From the NCBI GenBank assembly GCA_937921505.1, contig CAKZUB010000052.1, forward strand, positions 59,489 to 123,488: a DNA stretch of 64,000 bases, read 5' to 3'. Below are positions 1-9,689 of the stretch, piece after piece. This DNA is from an uncultured Clostridia bacterium. Lineage in GTDB: Bacteria > Bacillota > Clostridia > Lachnospirales > Cellulosilyticaceae. The notes under the pieces were generated by a model. The model had not been told where the DNA came from. It ran no database searches and saw only the letters and a program-made list of their open reading frames with translations. How positions within the stretch are numbered: position 1 is the first letter of the stretch; every line of letters begins with the position of its first letter. Position numbers and translations under genes: made by a program.

Positions 1-609
1 ACCGAAGAGTGGAGAGCTCATATAGCTCAAAAACAAGTTATCAAAGAAGAAAATCATCCAAAAGATTCAATTAATCCAAAACTCGTTGTAAGAAAGCTAT
101 CAGAAATGCTGTCAGATGACGCAATTGTTACAGCAGATGTAGGACAAAACCAATTTTGGACGATGAGAAATGTAGAAATTAAAGGAAACAGAAGGCTTAT
201 TTGTTCAGGTGGGTTTGGAACAATGGGATATTCACTTCCAGCAGCTATAGGCGCAAGTATAGGCAATAAAGATAGGCAAGTAGTCAGCATACTTGGAGAC
301 GGCAGTTTTCAAATGAGTATGTTTGAGCTTGGAACACTTGTGCAAGAAGGGGTGAATCCACTTATTATTTTATTTAATAATAGTGGACTTGGTATGGTAA
401 GAGAACTTCAAAGAAGAACAGATCTTAAGGAACACGGTGTAGCGCTTAAAGGTAATCCAGACTTTGCGGCAATTGCAAGAGCATATGGCATTACAGCAAA
501 AACTATATCTGATGAAAAGGATATAGAGGCATCATTAAATGAAGCTTTAACAAGTGGTAAACCTTACTTCTTAGAGGTGATTGTAAGTGATAAAGAATCT
601 ACATTATAG
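1..609 (+). CDS. ilvB: Acetolactate synthase large subunit, C-terminal part (divergent copy)
   Basis: The reading frame is open from the first base, so this is the 3' part of a longer gene. It encodes the C-terminal thiamine-diphosphate-binding half of acetolactate synthase, which condenses pyruvate into acetolactate (or acetohydroxybutyrate) for valine, leucine and isoleucine synthesis. Visible signs are the GGFGTMGYSLPAAIGA stretch and the ThDP/metal motif GDGSFQM followed by NNSGLGMVRELQ. Two things differ from the second copy at 9690: the usual MVRQWQ is MVRELQ, so the tryptophan known in plant enzymes as a herbicide-contact residue is absent, and the chain ends at FLEVIVSDKESTL without the canonical PMVAPG tail. 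ilvN follows 14 bases later, which argues that this copy forms the holoenzyme with the regulatory subunit. A related ThDP enzyme remains possible because the N-terminal half lies outside the window. Confidence 0.9.
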   Translation, partial: TEEWRAHIAQKQVIKEENHPKDSINPKLVVRKLSEMLSDDAIVTADVGQNQFWTMRNVEIKGNRRLICSGGFGTMGYSLPAAIGASIGNKDRQVVSILGDGSFQMSMFELGTLVQEGVNPLIILFNNSGLGMVRELQRRTDLKEHGVALKGNPDFAAIARAYGITAKTISDEKDIEASLNEALTSGKPYFLEVIVSDKESTL

Positions 610-623
610 AAAAGAGGGAAGAG

Positions 624-1118
624 ATGAAAAAGCATGTATTATCGGTACTGGTTGAAAATCACTCAGGGGTACTTAGTCGTATATCTGGACTATTTAGTCG
701 TCGTGGCTATAATATCGATAGTTTATCTGTAGGAGAAACAGAAGATTCAGATGTATCACGTATGACGATTGTAGTTGATGCAGATGAATCAACTTTAGAA
801 CAAATTAAAAAACAACTTAACAAATTAATAGATGTCATTAAAATTGTTGAACTCAAAGAAGAAGTCTCCATTTATAGAGAATTGGCTTTGGTGAAAATTT
901 CAGCTGATACAAAAACAAGAGCAGAAATTATTGAAATAGCAAACATATTTAGAGCGCATATCGTGGATGTCTCAAAAGAGGCACTTGTTATTGAAGCAAC
1001 TGGTGACCAAGGTAAAATAACTGCTTTAACAAGTATGCTCGAACCTTATGGTATTAAAGAAATTATAAGAACAGGCCTTACAGCTCTTCAAAGAGGAGAA
1101 AAAGAACTCAAAAATTAA
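624..1118 (+). CDS. ilvN: Acetolactate synthase small (regulatory) subunit
   Basis: This 164-residue protein is the normal length for IlvN/IlvH. The N-terminal ACT domain (about residues 1-75) begins with HVLSVLVENHSGVLSRISGLF and continues with RRGYNIDSLSVG, the valine-binding signature of the family. The C-terminal half is the ALS_ss_C domain. The family activates the large subunit and gives it feedback inhibition by valine. A ribosome site (AGAGGGAAGAG) precedes the ATG, and the gene follows the divergent ilvB by 14 bases. The second ilvB at 9690 has no small-subunit gene of its own nearby, so this protein may serve both; that is inference. Confidence 0.96.
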   Translation: MKKHVLSVLVENHSGVLSRISGLFSRRGYNIDSLSVGETEDSDVSRMTIVVDADESTLEQIKKQLNKLIDVIKIVELKEEVSIYRELALVKISADTKTRAEIIEIANIFRAHIVDVSKEALVIEATGDQGKITALTSMLEPYGIKEIIRTGLTALQRGEKELKN

Positions 1119-1169
1119 ACAAACCCAGTTTTAAATAGCAGAGTTTGATTTAATCATAAATGATATTAA

Positions 1170-2204
<1,035 letters not shown>

Positions 2205-2224
2205 AATATTAGAGGGGGATATTT

Positions 2225-3757
2225 ATGGCAAACTTTGTTAAAATTTTTGATACAACGCTTAGAGATGGAGAACAATCGCCAGGATGTAGTATGAATTTAG
2301 CTGAAAAGTTAGAAGTAGCGCATCAACTTGAGAAGCTGGGTGTAGATGTGATGGAAGCAGGTTTTGCAATCGCTTCGCCAGGAGATTTTGCATCTGTTCA
2401 GTCTATTGCAAAAAACATCAAAAATACTACAGTAGCAAGTTTGGCAAGAGCTCTCACAAAAGATATTGATGCAGCAGCAGACGCTTTAAAAGGAGCCAAA
2501 TATCCAAGAATACACACTTTTATTGCAACATCTGATATTCATATGCAGTATAAGTTGAAAAAGAACAAAGAAGAAGTTTTAGCAACTGCTGTAGAGATGG
2601 TGAAATATGCAAAAAAATTCTGTAATGATATAGAGTTTTCAGCAGAAGATGCGCTAAGAAGCAATCCGGACTTTCTTTATCAAATTTTTGAAGCAGTTAT
2701 CTTAGCTGGAGCGACGGTCATTAATGTACCTGATACAGTAGGCTACGCCACACCAGAAGAATTAACAGCACTTATTAAAGGTATTAAAGAAAATGTACCG
2801 CATATTCACAAAGTAGATCTTGCTGTTCATTGTCATAATGATTTAGGCCTTGCAGTTGCCAATTCTTTGGCAGCAGCGAGAGCTGGGGCTAACCAAATTG
2901 AATGTACTCTTAATGGGATTGGCGAGAGAGCAGGAAATGCAGCTTTAGAAGAAATTGTCATGAATTTAAATACAAGAAAAGATCTGTATCAGCTGGATTG
3001 TCGCGTTAATACAAAAGAAATCCACAAATCGAGTAAACTTTTAAGTAGTATTACAGGGGTAAGAGTACAACCTAATAAAGCTATTGTTGGAGAAAATGCT
3101 TTTGCACACGAAGCAGGTATTCACCAACATGGTATGCTTGCCAATAAGACTACTTATGAGATTATGACGCCACAATCTATCGGTCTTACAGAAAACAAAA
3201 TGGTACTAGGTAAGCATTCAGGAAGACATGCTTATGAAGAAAAATTAAAGTCTATGGGCTATGAATTAGATCCAAAAGCTCTAACAAGTTCATTTGAACA
3301 ATTTAAAATACTTGCTGATAAGAAAAAAGATGTTACAGATAGAGATATTGAAGCATTAGTTTGCAGGCGAATGAGTCAGATTCCAGAGGCTTATAAACTA
3401 GACCGTTTTGTCATCAATTCAGGAAACACGATAACTACTACTTCTTCTATGAGACTTTTAAGTAAGACAGGCCATATATTAGAGGAAGTCGTATCTTCTT
3501 ATGACGGACCTATTGATGCTTCTTATAAGGCTATTGATAAATTAGTTGGTAAGAAGTTTATATTAGAAGACTTTGTAATCAACTCTGTAACAGGAGGAAC
3601 AGATGCACAAGGAGAAGTAAATGTAAAAATCAAAAACAATGATCGCGTTTATAATGGATATGGTGTGAGCATGGATATTGTAGAAGCAAGTATTCTTGCT
3701 TATATATCAGCTATTAATAACATGTTATATGAGCAAGAAGAAAAAAAGGAGGTATAA
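2225..3757 (+). CDS. leuA: 2-isopropylmalate synthase
   Basis: The 510-residue protein has the length and architecture of bacterial LeuA: an HMGL-like TIM barrel (about 1-270) opening with FDTTLRDGEQSPGCSMN, the metal-binding HCHNDLGLAVANSL motif, and GENAFAHEAGIHQHG, followed by a C-terminal LeuA dimer regulatory domain that binds leucine. It condenses acetyl-CoA with 2-oxoisovalerate, the first committed step to leucine. It lies 20 bases after ilvC behind AGAGGGGGA and abuts the next gene. LeuA enzymes are usually feedback-inhibited by leucine, and the regulatory domain is intact here. Confidence 0.97.
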   Translation: MANFVKIFDTTLRDGEQSPGCSMNLAEKLEVAHQLEKLGVDVMEAGFAIASPGDFASVQSIAKNIKNTTVASLARALTKDIDAAADALKGAKYPRIHTFIATSDIHMQYKLKKNKEEVLATAVEMVKYAKKFCNDIEFSAEDALRSNPDFLYQIFEAVILAGATVINVPDTVGYATPEELTALIKGIKENVPHIHKVDLAVHCHNDLGLAVANSLAAARAGANQIECTLNGIGERAGNAALEEIVMNLNTRKDLYQLDCRVNTKEIHKSSKLLSSITGVRVQPNKAIVGENAFAHEAGIHQHGMLANKTTYEIMTPQSIGLTENKMVLGKHSGRHAYEEKLKSMGYELDPKALTSSFEQFKILADKKKDVTDRDIEALVCRRMSQIPEAYKLDRFVINSGNTITTTSSMRLLSKTGHILEEVVSSYDGPIDASYKAIDKLVGKKFILEDFVINSVTGGTDAQGEVNVKIKNNDRVYNGYGVSMDIVEASILAYISAINNMLYEQEEKKEV

Positions 3758-5350
3758 ATGATGAAGTCAATTGCTATTTTAGATTCCACACTTCGAGATG
3801 GCGCTCAAGCAGAAAGTATCTCCTTTTCAGTATCAGATAAATTAAAAATAGTTACAACTTTAGACGAGCTGGGGGTCAGTTTCATTGAAGCTGGCAACCC
3901 TGGCTCAAATCCTAAAGATCTTGAGTTTTTCAAAGAAGTTAAAAAGATTAGTCTTAAAACAGCTAAACTTGCAGCTTTTGGGAGCACAAGAAGAAGAAAT
4001 ATGAAAGTAGAAGATGATAGCAATATTCAGTCACTTCTTGAAGCTGATACCCCTACGGTTGTCATATTTGGTAAGGCGTGGGATTTTCATGTTACAGAGA
4101 TTATTAAAACAACATTAGAAGAAAATTTAAATATGATTTACGATACTGTTAAATTTTTTAAAGACAATGGTAAGGAAGTTATATACGACGCTGAGCATTT
4201 TTTTGATGGTTATAAAAATAATAAAGAATATGCCTTAAGTACCCTAAGAAAAGCAGAAGAAGCTGGAGCAGACTGCATTGTCCTTTGTGAAACCAATGGA
4301 GGAGCTTTCCCAGATGAGGTATACGCCATTGTTAAAGAAGTGGTGGAGCATGTAGAGGTACAAGTGGGGATACATACTCACGATGATACCGGCATGGGTG
4401 TTGCAAACAGTATTATGGCAGTACTAGCAGGAGCAACTCACGTTCAAGGGACTCTTGTTGGTTTTGGTGAAAGATGTGGTAATGCCAACCTATCTACGAT
4501 TATTCCTAATCTTCAGATCAAAAGAAATTATCAATGTATTCAAAATGAAAACCTATCAAAACTTACACTTCTTTCAAGAAGAGTAGCGGAAATTGCTAAT
4601 ATTTCCTTGAGAGAGAATATGCCTTATATAGGAAAAAGTGCTTTTGCCCATAAAGCTGGGATGCACATCGATGGCGTTACAAAAGCTTCCACTTCATTTG
4701 AGCATGTGCCACCACATGCCGTAGGTAATGAAAGAAGATTTTTAATGTCAGAGGTAGCAGGACGTAGCACTATTATAGAAAAAATCCAGAAAATTGCGCC
4801 TGATATTACTAAAGACAATGAAATTACAGGGCAGATTATTAATCGTATCAAAGACTTAGAACACCAAGGTTACCAGTTTGAAGGAGCAGATGGTACATTT
4901 GAACTGCTTGTAAGAAAAGCCCTGGGTAAATATAAACCATTTTTTGATTTAGAAGAATTTAAAATTATTGGTGAAGAACCAAGACGTTCAAAGGGAGTAA
5001 GTTCTTCGGCAATTATTAAAGTAAGAGTAGGTAATGAGGTTGAAATGACTGCAGCAGAAGGCGAAGGCCCTGTTAATGCATTAGATACAGCACTTAGAAA
5101 AGCCTTAGAAGTATTTTATCCAGCGCTTAAAGAGGTACATTTAACAGACTACAAAGTAAGAGTTTTAGATACTAAGTCAGCTACAGCCGCTAAGGTTCGG
5201 GTACTTCTTGAATCGACAGATGGAGAAGACTACTGGAGTACTGTAGGCGTATCTACAGATATTATAGAAGCAAGTTGGATTGCACTTGTTGATTCTATTG
5301 AATATAAACTCATTAAAGATATTGAAAAAAGATTTAAGGCCTATTTATAA
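3758..5350 (+). CDS. cimA: (R)-citramalate synthase
   Basis: This 530-residue LeuA paralogue has the barrel motifs LDSTLRDGAQAE, GIHTHDDTGMGVANS and GKSAFAHKAGMHIDG, followed by a C-terminal LeuA-like regulatory domain. The length and the DSTLRDG start fit the CimA branch, which makes citramalate from pyruvate and acetyl-CoA and so opens a threonine-independent route to isoleucine. The start codon abuts the leuA stop, with GGAGG inside the leuA end; ATG at 3758 or 3761 could serve. CimA needs LeuC/LeuD and LeuB for the next steps, but leuCD is missing here: a leuD relic starts at the cimA stop. Citramalate rather than homocitrate synthase is a family-based call. Confidence 0.9.
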   Translation: MMKSIAILDSTLRDGAQAESISFSVSDKLKIVTTLDELGVSFIEAGNPGSNPKDLEFFKEVKKISLKTAKLAAFGSTRRRNMKVEDDSNIQSLLEADTPTVVIFGKAWDFHVTEIIKTTLEENLNMIYDTVKFFKDNGKEVIYDAEHFFDGYKNNKEYALSTLRKAEEAGADCIVLCETNGGAFPDEVYAIVKEVVEHVEVQVGIHTHDDTGMGVANSIMAVLAGATHVQGTLVGFGERCGNANLSTIIPNLQIKRNYQCIQNENLSKLTLLSRRVAEIANISLRENMPYIGKSAFAHKAGMHIDGVTKASTSFEHVPPHAVGNERRFLMSEVAGRSTIIEKIQKIAPDITKDNEITGQIINRIKDLEHQGYQFEGADGTFELLVRKALGKYKPFFDLEEFKIIGEEPRRSKGVSSSAIIKVRVGNEVEMTAAEGEGPVNALDTALRKALEVFYPALKEVHLTDYKVRVLDTKSATAAKVRVLLESTDGEDYWSTVGVSTDIIEASWIALVDSIEYKLIKDIEKRFKAYL

Positions 5351-5458
5351 AACTTCCTATTGTAGAATGTGAAGCAGCAGCAGATGGTATTGAAAAAGTT
5401 TATGCAAAAAATAATTGCTGCTAATGGGCTTGTTAATTATATTCGTGAAGGTAAATAA
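5350..5458 (+). pseudogene. leuD: Relic of 3-isopropylmalate dehydratase small subunit (leuD), internally deleted
   Basis: Starting at the last base of the cimA stop, one frame reads LPIVECEAAADGIE and a second frame, from 5402, reads MQKIIAANGLVNYIREGK before a stop. Both match LeuD as I know it: the GLPIxEC..A.xGI segment and the C-terminal IIxAGGLVNYxK segment. In an intact LeuD about 35 residues separate them; here they are almost adjacent and out of frame, so the middle is deleted. The first two thirds of leuD and all of leuC are gone. The site is exactly where leuCD would sit, between leuA/cimA and leuB, and the hairpin element at 5479 begins just after it. Working leuCD genes, if present, must lie elsewhere. 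Confidence 0.72.
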
Positions 5459-5478
5459 AGCGTATGGAGGGGGCTGCG

Positions 5479-5728
5479 GCAAGGAGATTTCAGTATTCTC
5501 CAGGTGCTCAGTTGCGTATTTCTAAAAATCTAAGCCCTTTTTTCTACCTAAAATAAGTGCACTTCTTGTTTTAGGTTATGAACGGTCGAAACTCGCGAAT
5601 TATAAAATTTGTATACAAATTTTATAATTACTGCTCAAACAGTCTCCCTAAGAACCATTTGAATAAACGGCTAAGATTTTTTTACGAAATACTACACAGG
5701 CACCTTCCGAATACTGAAATCTCCTTGC
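5479..5728. repeat. MITE-like long hairpin element, copy 1
   Basis: About 250 bp with imperfect inverted ends of roughly 55-60 bp: GCAAGGAGATTTCAGTATTC at 5479-5498 is exactly complementary to 5709-5728, and pairing continues inward through AAAATCTAAG versus CTAAGATTTTT. At the centre (5598-5629) is a perfect 32-bp palindrome around GTATAC, preceded by GAACGGTCGAAACTCGCG. A second copy lies at 36993-37213. Copy 1 has an extra small hairpin (ACCTAAAA...TTTTAGGT, about 5545-5577) in its left arm. No protein is encoded. It sits between the leuD relic and leuB. Confidence 0.75.
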
Positions 5729-5803
5729 TAGCCTACCCTGTAGACATTAGTATTTACACTGATTGCATATTGCAAGCTTTGCTTGTAATACTGCTACAAA
5801 TAA

Positions 5804-5832
5804 AAAGTTGAAAGTGCTTTTCTTTCAACTTT
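5804..5832 (+). terminator. Hairpin upstream of leuB
   Basis: An 11-bp perfect stem, AAAGTTGAAAG / CTTTCAACTTT, with a 7-base loop. There is no long T-run after it, so it may be a weak terminator or an mRNA 5' structure protecting leuB. It is followed at 5864-5900 by a short AT-rich tandem repeat with unit GATATAAA (about 3.5 units). Apart from the relic and the hairpin element, I see no gene between cimA and leuB. Confidence 0.4.
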
Positions 5833-5936
5833 ACACTTAGGAAATAATGAAACGTAGAAGAAAAGATATAAAGATATAAAGATATAAAGATAAAAGATAC
5901 AAGAGAAAGAAACGGAAGATTAGGAGGAAATAGAGG

Positions 5937-7019
5937 ATGGACTTTAAAATTGTTACGCTTCCAGGGGATGGCATTGGGCCGGATATTACTGTAGAAGCTG
6001 TTAAAGTATTAGATAAAATAGCAAGTGTTTATGGACACACTTTCACATATGAAGAAAAATTAATGGGTGGTGTTGCTATTGATTTAGCGGGTAACTCATT
6101 GCCACAGGATACAATAGATGCTTGTATGGCGGCAGATGCGGTGCTGCTTGGTGCTGTTGGGGGTCCTAAGTGGGATAACTTGCCTAATGGGGATAGACCA
6201 GAGAAGGGGCTGCTCGGGATCCGTGGGGCGCTTAAGCTTTTTGCAAATCTAAGACCTGCGATACTTTATCCACAACTTAAGCATGCGAGTCCTCTTAAAG
6301 AAGAAATTATTGGGGATAGTCTTGATATTCTTATTGTAAGAGAGCTTACAAGTGGTATTTATTTTGGAGAAAAACAAAAGGTAGTATGTGAAGAAGATGA
6401 TTCTAAAACTTTTGCATCGGATCTTGAGAAATATACAGTTGCAGAAATAGAGCGCATCTTAAGAGTAGCCTTTGATGCAGCTATGAAACGCAGCAAAAAA
6501 GTATGTGTTGTAGATAAAGCTAATGTTCTTGAATCCTCAAGACTTTGGAGAGTCGTTACAGCGAGAGTTGCGACAGATTATCCAGAAGTGGTGTATAGCC
6601 ATATGTATGTAGATAATGCAGCGATGCAGCTTGTGGTTAATCCAAAACAATTTGATGTTCTTGTAACATCTAATATGTTTGGGGACATACTATCAGATGA
6701 GGCAAGTATTATTACGGGTTCAATCGGCATGCTGCCATCAGCATCTCTTGGAGATAGTACACTTGGGCTTTATGAACCAAGTCATGGCAGTGCACCAGAT
6801 ATTGCAGGACAAGATAAAGCAAATCCTATTGCAACCATTCTTTCAGTGGCGATGATGCTTAGATATTCTTTAAATCTGGAAAAAGAGGCTGTTGCAGTAG
6901 AAAGTGCAGTGATGACAGTACTAGATGCAGGTTATAGAACCGGAGATATTATGAGCCCAGGCATGAAATGTATAGGCACAAAAGAAATGGGACAATTAAT
7001 AGCAGATGCTGTTAAATAA
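5937..7019 (+). CDS. leuB: 3-isopropylmalate dehydrogenase
   Basis: The 360-residue protein matches LeuB throughout: [18 protein letters not shown] at the N-terminus, GGPKWDNLP, the substrate-binding [28 protein letters not shown], the metal-binding [20 protein letters not shown], and the NAD-binding [18 protein letters not shown]. It oxidises and decarboxylates 3-isopropylmalate to the precursor of leucine, and in the citramalate route 3-methylmalate. A strong AGGAGG precedes the ATG. It is separated from cimA by about 590 bases containing the leuD relic and the hairpin element, so it may have its own promoter. Confidence 0.97.
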   Translation: MDFKIVTLPGDGIGPDITVEAVKVLDKIASVYGHTFTYEEKLMGGVAIDLAGNSLPQDTIDACMAADAVLLGAVGGPKWDNLPNGDRPEKGLLGIRGALKLFANLRPAILYPQLKHASPLKEEIIGDSLDILIVRELTSGIYFGEKQKVVCEEDDSKTFASDLEKYTVAEIERILRVAFDAAMKRSKKVCVVDKANVLESSRLWRVVTARVATDYPEVVYSHMYVDNAAMQLVVNPKQFDVLVTSNMFGDILSDEASIITGSIGMLPSASLGDSTLGLYEPSHGSAPDIAGQDKANPIATILSVAMMLRYSLNLEKEAVAVESAVMTVLDAGYRTGDIMSPGMKCIGTKEMGQLIADAVK

Positions 7020-7040
7020 ATCATTAGAGGAGGAAGGACT

Positions 7041-7922
7041 TTGAGTGGCATGGTTATTTATTTAGATGGGAAATTTGTAAATGAAGATGAGGCCAAATTA
7101 TCAGTATTTGACCACGGCGTTTTATATGGAGATGGTGTATTTGAGGGTATAAGAGCCTATAATAGCCGTATTTTTAGATGTGAAGAGCATATAGATAGAC
7201 TCTATGCAGCAGCAAAGGCCATCATGCTTAACATTCCTATATCCAAGCAAGAGATGACAGAAGTTCTTCTAGAAACCTGCAGAAAAAATAATATCAAGGA
7301 TGGCTATATACGCCTTGTTGTAACAAGGGGTAAAGGAGACCTTGGGCTTAATCCCAAAAATTGTCCTATCCCTTCTATATTTTGTATTGCAGCGACTATT
7401 CAACTTTATCCTGAGGAAATGTATACAAAAGGCATGCCAATTGTTACAGCAGCTCAAAGACGTAATAAAGCAACGATTGTAGATCCGCAAATTAAGTCTT
7501 TAAACTACCTTAATAATATCTTAGCTAAAATGGAAGCAAACAGAGCTGGTGTACCAGAAGCACTTATGTTAAATCATGATGGTATTGTAGCAGAATGTAC
7601 AGGGGATAATATTTTCATTGTGAAAAACAATGTAGTGTATACACCACCTATTCATGTAGGCATCTTAGATGGTATTACAAGACTTACAGCTATGGAGCTG
7701 GCTGAGAAACTAGGCTATAAAGTAATCGAAAAAGAATTTACGTTATTTAATGTTTATAATGCAGATGAATGTTTCTTAACAGGGACAGCAGCAGAAGCTA
7801 TTCCAGTAACAAGTGTAGACGAGCGAGTTATTGGAGAGGGGGCAGCCGGACCTATTACAACGCATATTCTTCATGCATTTAAAGAGTATGCAAATAGCAA
7901 CGGAACAGATATTTATAAATAA
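7041..7922 (+). CDS. ilvE: Branched-chain amino acid aminotransferase
   Basis: This 293-residue class IV (D-alanine aminotransferase fold) PLP enzyme shows FDHGVLYGDGVFEGIRAYN near the N-terminus, the PLP lysine region PQIKSLNYLNNILAKMEA and the phosphate-binding ITRLTAMELAEKLGY / FLTGTAAEAIPV motifs. The family transfers the amino group of glutamate to the 2-oxo acids of valine, leucine and isoleucine. I place the start at the TTG at 7041 because AGGAGG ends 7 bases before it; the ATG at 7050 would be 16 bases away. It follows leuB by 21 bases, so the two are probably cotranscribed. Confidence 0.94.
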   Translation: MSGMVIYLDGKFVNEDEAKLSVFDHGVLYGDGVFEGIRAYNSRIFRCEEHIDRLYAAAKAIMLNIPISKQEMTEVLLETCRKNNIKDGYIRLVVTRGKGDLGLNPKNCPIPSIFCIAATIQLYPEEMYTKGMPIVTAAQRRNKATIVDPQIKSLNYLNNILAKMEANRAGVPEALMLNHDGIVAECTGDNIFIVKNNVVYTPPIHVGILDGITRLTAMELAEKLGYKVIEKEFTLFNVYNADECFLTGTAAEAIPVTSVDERVIGEGAAGPITTHILHAFKEYANSNGTDIYK

Positions 7923-7925
7923 CAT

Positions 7926-7953
7926 TTAAGGGCATTTTTAATAATGCCCTTAA
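7926..7953 (+). terminator. Possible intrinsic terminator after ilvE
   Basis: An 11-bp perfect stem TTAAGGGCATT / AATGCCCTTAA with a six-base loop follows ilvE by a few bases. The run after it is AATTTAATT rather than pure T, so termination may be partial. ilvD starts 60 bases later. Confidence 0.55.
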
Positions 7954-7978
7954 AATTTAATTAAAAATCGGTTATAAT
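7950..7978 (+). promoter_or_regulatory. Possible promoter of ilvD-ilvB
   Basis: A perfect TATAAT at 7973-7978 lies 35 bases before the ilvD start. The best -35 at 17 bases is TTAAAA (7950-7955), which is weak and overlaps the hairpin. It would let ilvD and the second ilvB be transcribed separately from the leucine genes. Confidence 0.4.
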
Positions 7979-8013
7979 GAGATTTAAAATACACAAGTAA
8001 AGGAGAGAAAAAT

Positions 8014-9675
8014 ATGAGAAGTGATAGAGTAAAATTAGGACCAGAAAGAGCACCACACCGTTCTCTTTTTAAAGGAATGGGTTATATAGATGAAGAAATT
8101 AATGCACCCCTTATAGGTGTCGTTACAGCTAAGAGTGAGATTGTACCGGGGCATATACATCTTGATAAAATAACAGAAGCTGTTAAAACAGGGATTCGTA
8201 TAGCTGGAGGAACACCAATGGAGATCCCAGCAATCGGGGTATGTGACGGTATTGCAATGGGACATGAAGGGATGCGTTATTCGCTTGTAACAAGAGAGCT
8301 AATAGCTGATTCTATTGAATGTATGGGTATGGCACATGCTTTTGATGCACTCGTTCTTGTACCAAATTGTGATAAAATCGTACCTGGCATGCTTATGGGT
8401 GCTGCAAGACTTAATCTTCCGACAACCGTTATTAGCGGAGGACCTATGCTTGCAGGTAATGTAGGCGGTAATAAAGTAAACTTATCACTCGTTTTTGAAG
8501 CAGTAGGAAGTCATAGTGCAGGTAAAATGACATCAGAAGAACTTCAGGAATTTGAAGAACATGCTTGTCCAGGGTGTGGTTCATGCTCAGGAATGTTTAC
8601 AGCCAATAGTATGAATTGCATGTGTGAAGTACTAGGTATTGCACTTCCAGGGAATGGCTCTGTGCCAGCTGTCTTTGCAGAACGTATCAGACTTGCTAAA
8701 AAGACTGGTATGGCTGTTATGGATATGTTTAAGAAGGATATTAAAATACGAGATATTTTGAATGAGAAATCTTTTGAGAATGCATTAACTGTAGATATGG
8801 CACTTGGATGTAGTACAAATACGATGTTACATTTACCGGCTGTAGCGCATGAAGCAGGTGTAAGTATTAATTTAGATATGGCCAATGAGATCAGTAATAA
8901 AACACCAAATCTTTGTAAATTAGCGCCAGCTGGTCCTCATCATATGGAAGATCTATATTTTGCAGGTGGTGTTGCAGCCGCTATGAAAGAACTTACCAAA
9001 AAGAAATTATTAAATACAGACATTATGACTATTACAGGAGAAACTTTAGAGGAAAACCTAAAGAGTGCATTTAATAAAAATCCAAACGTTATAAGGCCTA
9101 TTGAAAATCCCTATAGTGAAACAGGCGGCATAGCTGTTTTAAAAGGAAATTTAGCAGTGGATGCCTGCGTTGTCAAACGTTCAGCAGTTGCACAAGAAAT
9201 GCTTATTCATAAGGGACCAGCAAGAGTCTATGAGAGTGAAGAGGAAGCAACAGCAGCTATTAATACTGGCAAAATTCAAAAAGGTGATGTGCTTGTAATC
9301 CGTTATGAAGGACCAAAAGGAGGTCCAGGTATGAGAGAAATGCTCTCACCAACTGCGTGCCTTGCAGGCATGGGACTTGATAAAGATGTAGCACTTATTA
9401 CAGATGGCAGATTCTCAGGGGCAACCAGAGGTGCATCTATTGGTCACGTATCACCAGAAGCGGCAGAAGGCGGACTCATTGCGCTTGTTGAAGAAGGGGA
9501 TATCATTAGTATTAATATGCATGAATGTACGATTGCATTAGAAGTAGATGATGAAACGATTGCAAAAAGACGTGCAAATTGGGTGTGCCCAGAGCCAAAA
9601 GTTAAAACAGGTTATTTAGCACGTTATGCAAAGCTTGTTTCATCTGCAAATACAGGAGCTATTTTTAAATTTTAA
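8014..9675 (+). CDS. ilvD: Dihydroxy-acid dehydratase
   Basis: The 553-residue protein is a full-length IlvD. It dehydrates 2,3-dihydroxyisovalerate and its methyl homologue to the 2-oxo acids, using an Fe-S cluster. The cluster cysteines are visible: [16 protein letters not shown], the [20 protein letters not shown] segment, and [14 protein letters not shown]. The C-terminal domain has [15 protein letters not shown] and the [20 protein letters not shown] motif. AAAGGAGAG precedes the ATG. The second ilvB follows after 14 bases, so these two genes form a unit. Confidence 0.97.
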   Translation: MRSDRVKLGPERAPHRSLFKGMGYIDEEINAPLIGVVTAKSEIVPGHIHLDKITEAVKTGIRIAGGTPMEIPAIGVCDGIAMGHEGMRYSLVTRELIADSIECMGMAHAFDALVLVPNCDKIVPGMLMGAARLNLPTTVISGGPMLAGNVGGNKVNLSLVFEAVGSHSAGKMTSEELQEFEEHACPGCGSCSGMFTANSMNCMCEVLGIALPGNGSVPAVFAERIRLAKKTGMAVMDMFKKDIKIRDILNEKSFENALTVDMALGCSTNTMLHLPAVAHEAGVSINLDMANEISNKTPNLCKLAPAGPHHMEDLYFAGGVAAAMKELTKKKLLNTDIMTITGETLEENLKSAFNKNPNVIRPIENPYSETGGIAVLKGNLAVDACVVKRSAVAQEMLIHKGPARVYESEEEATAAINTGKIQKGDVLVIRYEGPKGGPGMREMLSPTACLAGMGLDKDVALITDGRFSGATRGASIGHVSPEAAEGGLIALVEEGDIISINMHECTIALEVDDETIAKRRANWVCPEPKVKTGYLARYAKLVSSANTGAIFKF

Positions 9676-9689
9676 GCAGGGGGTAAGTC

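Noticed and set aside
5578..5811. A 77-codon frame inside hairpin element copy 1
   Set aside because: It runs through the palindrome and right arm, has no ribosome site, and is not preserved in copy 2.
5864..5900. CRISPR-like or regulatory tandem repeat (unit GATATAAA)
   Set aside because: The unit is 8 bases with no spacers; it is a simple AT-rich microsatellite.
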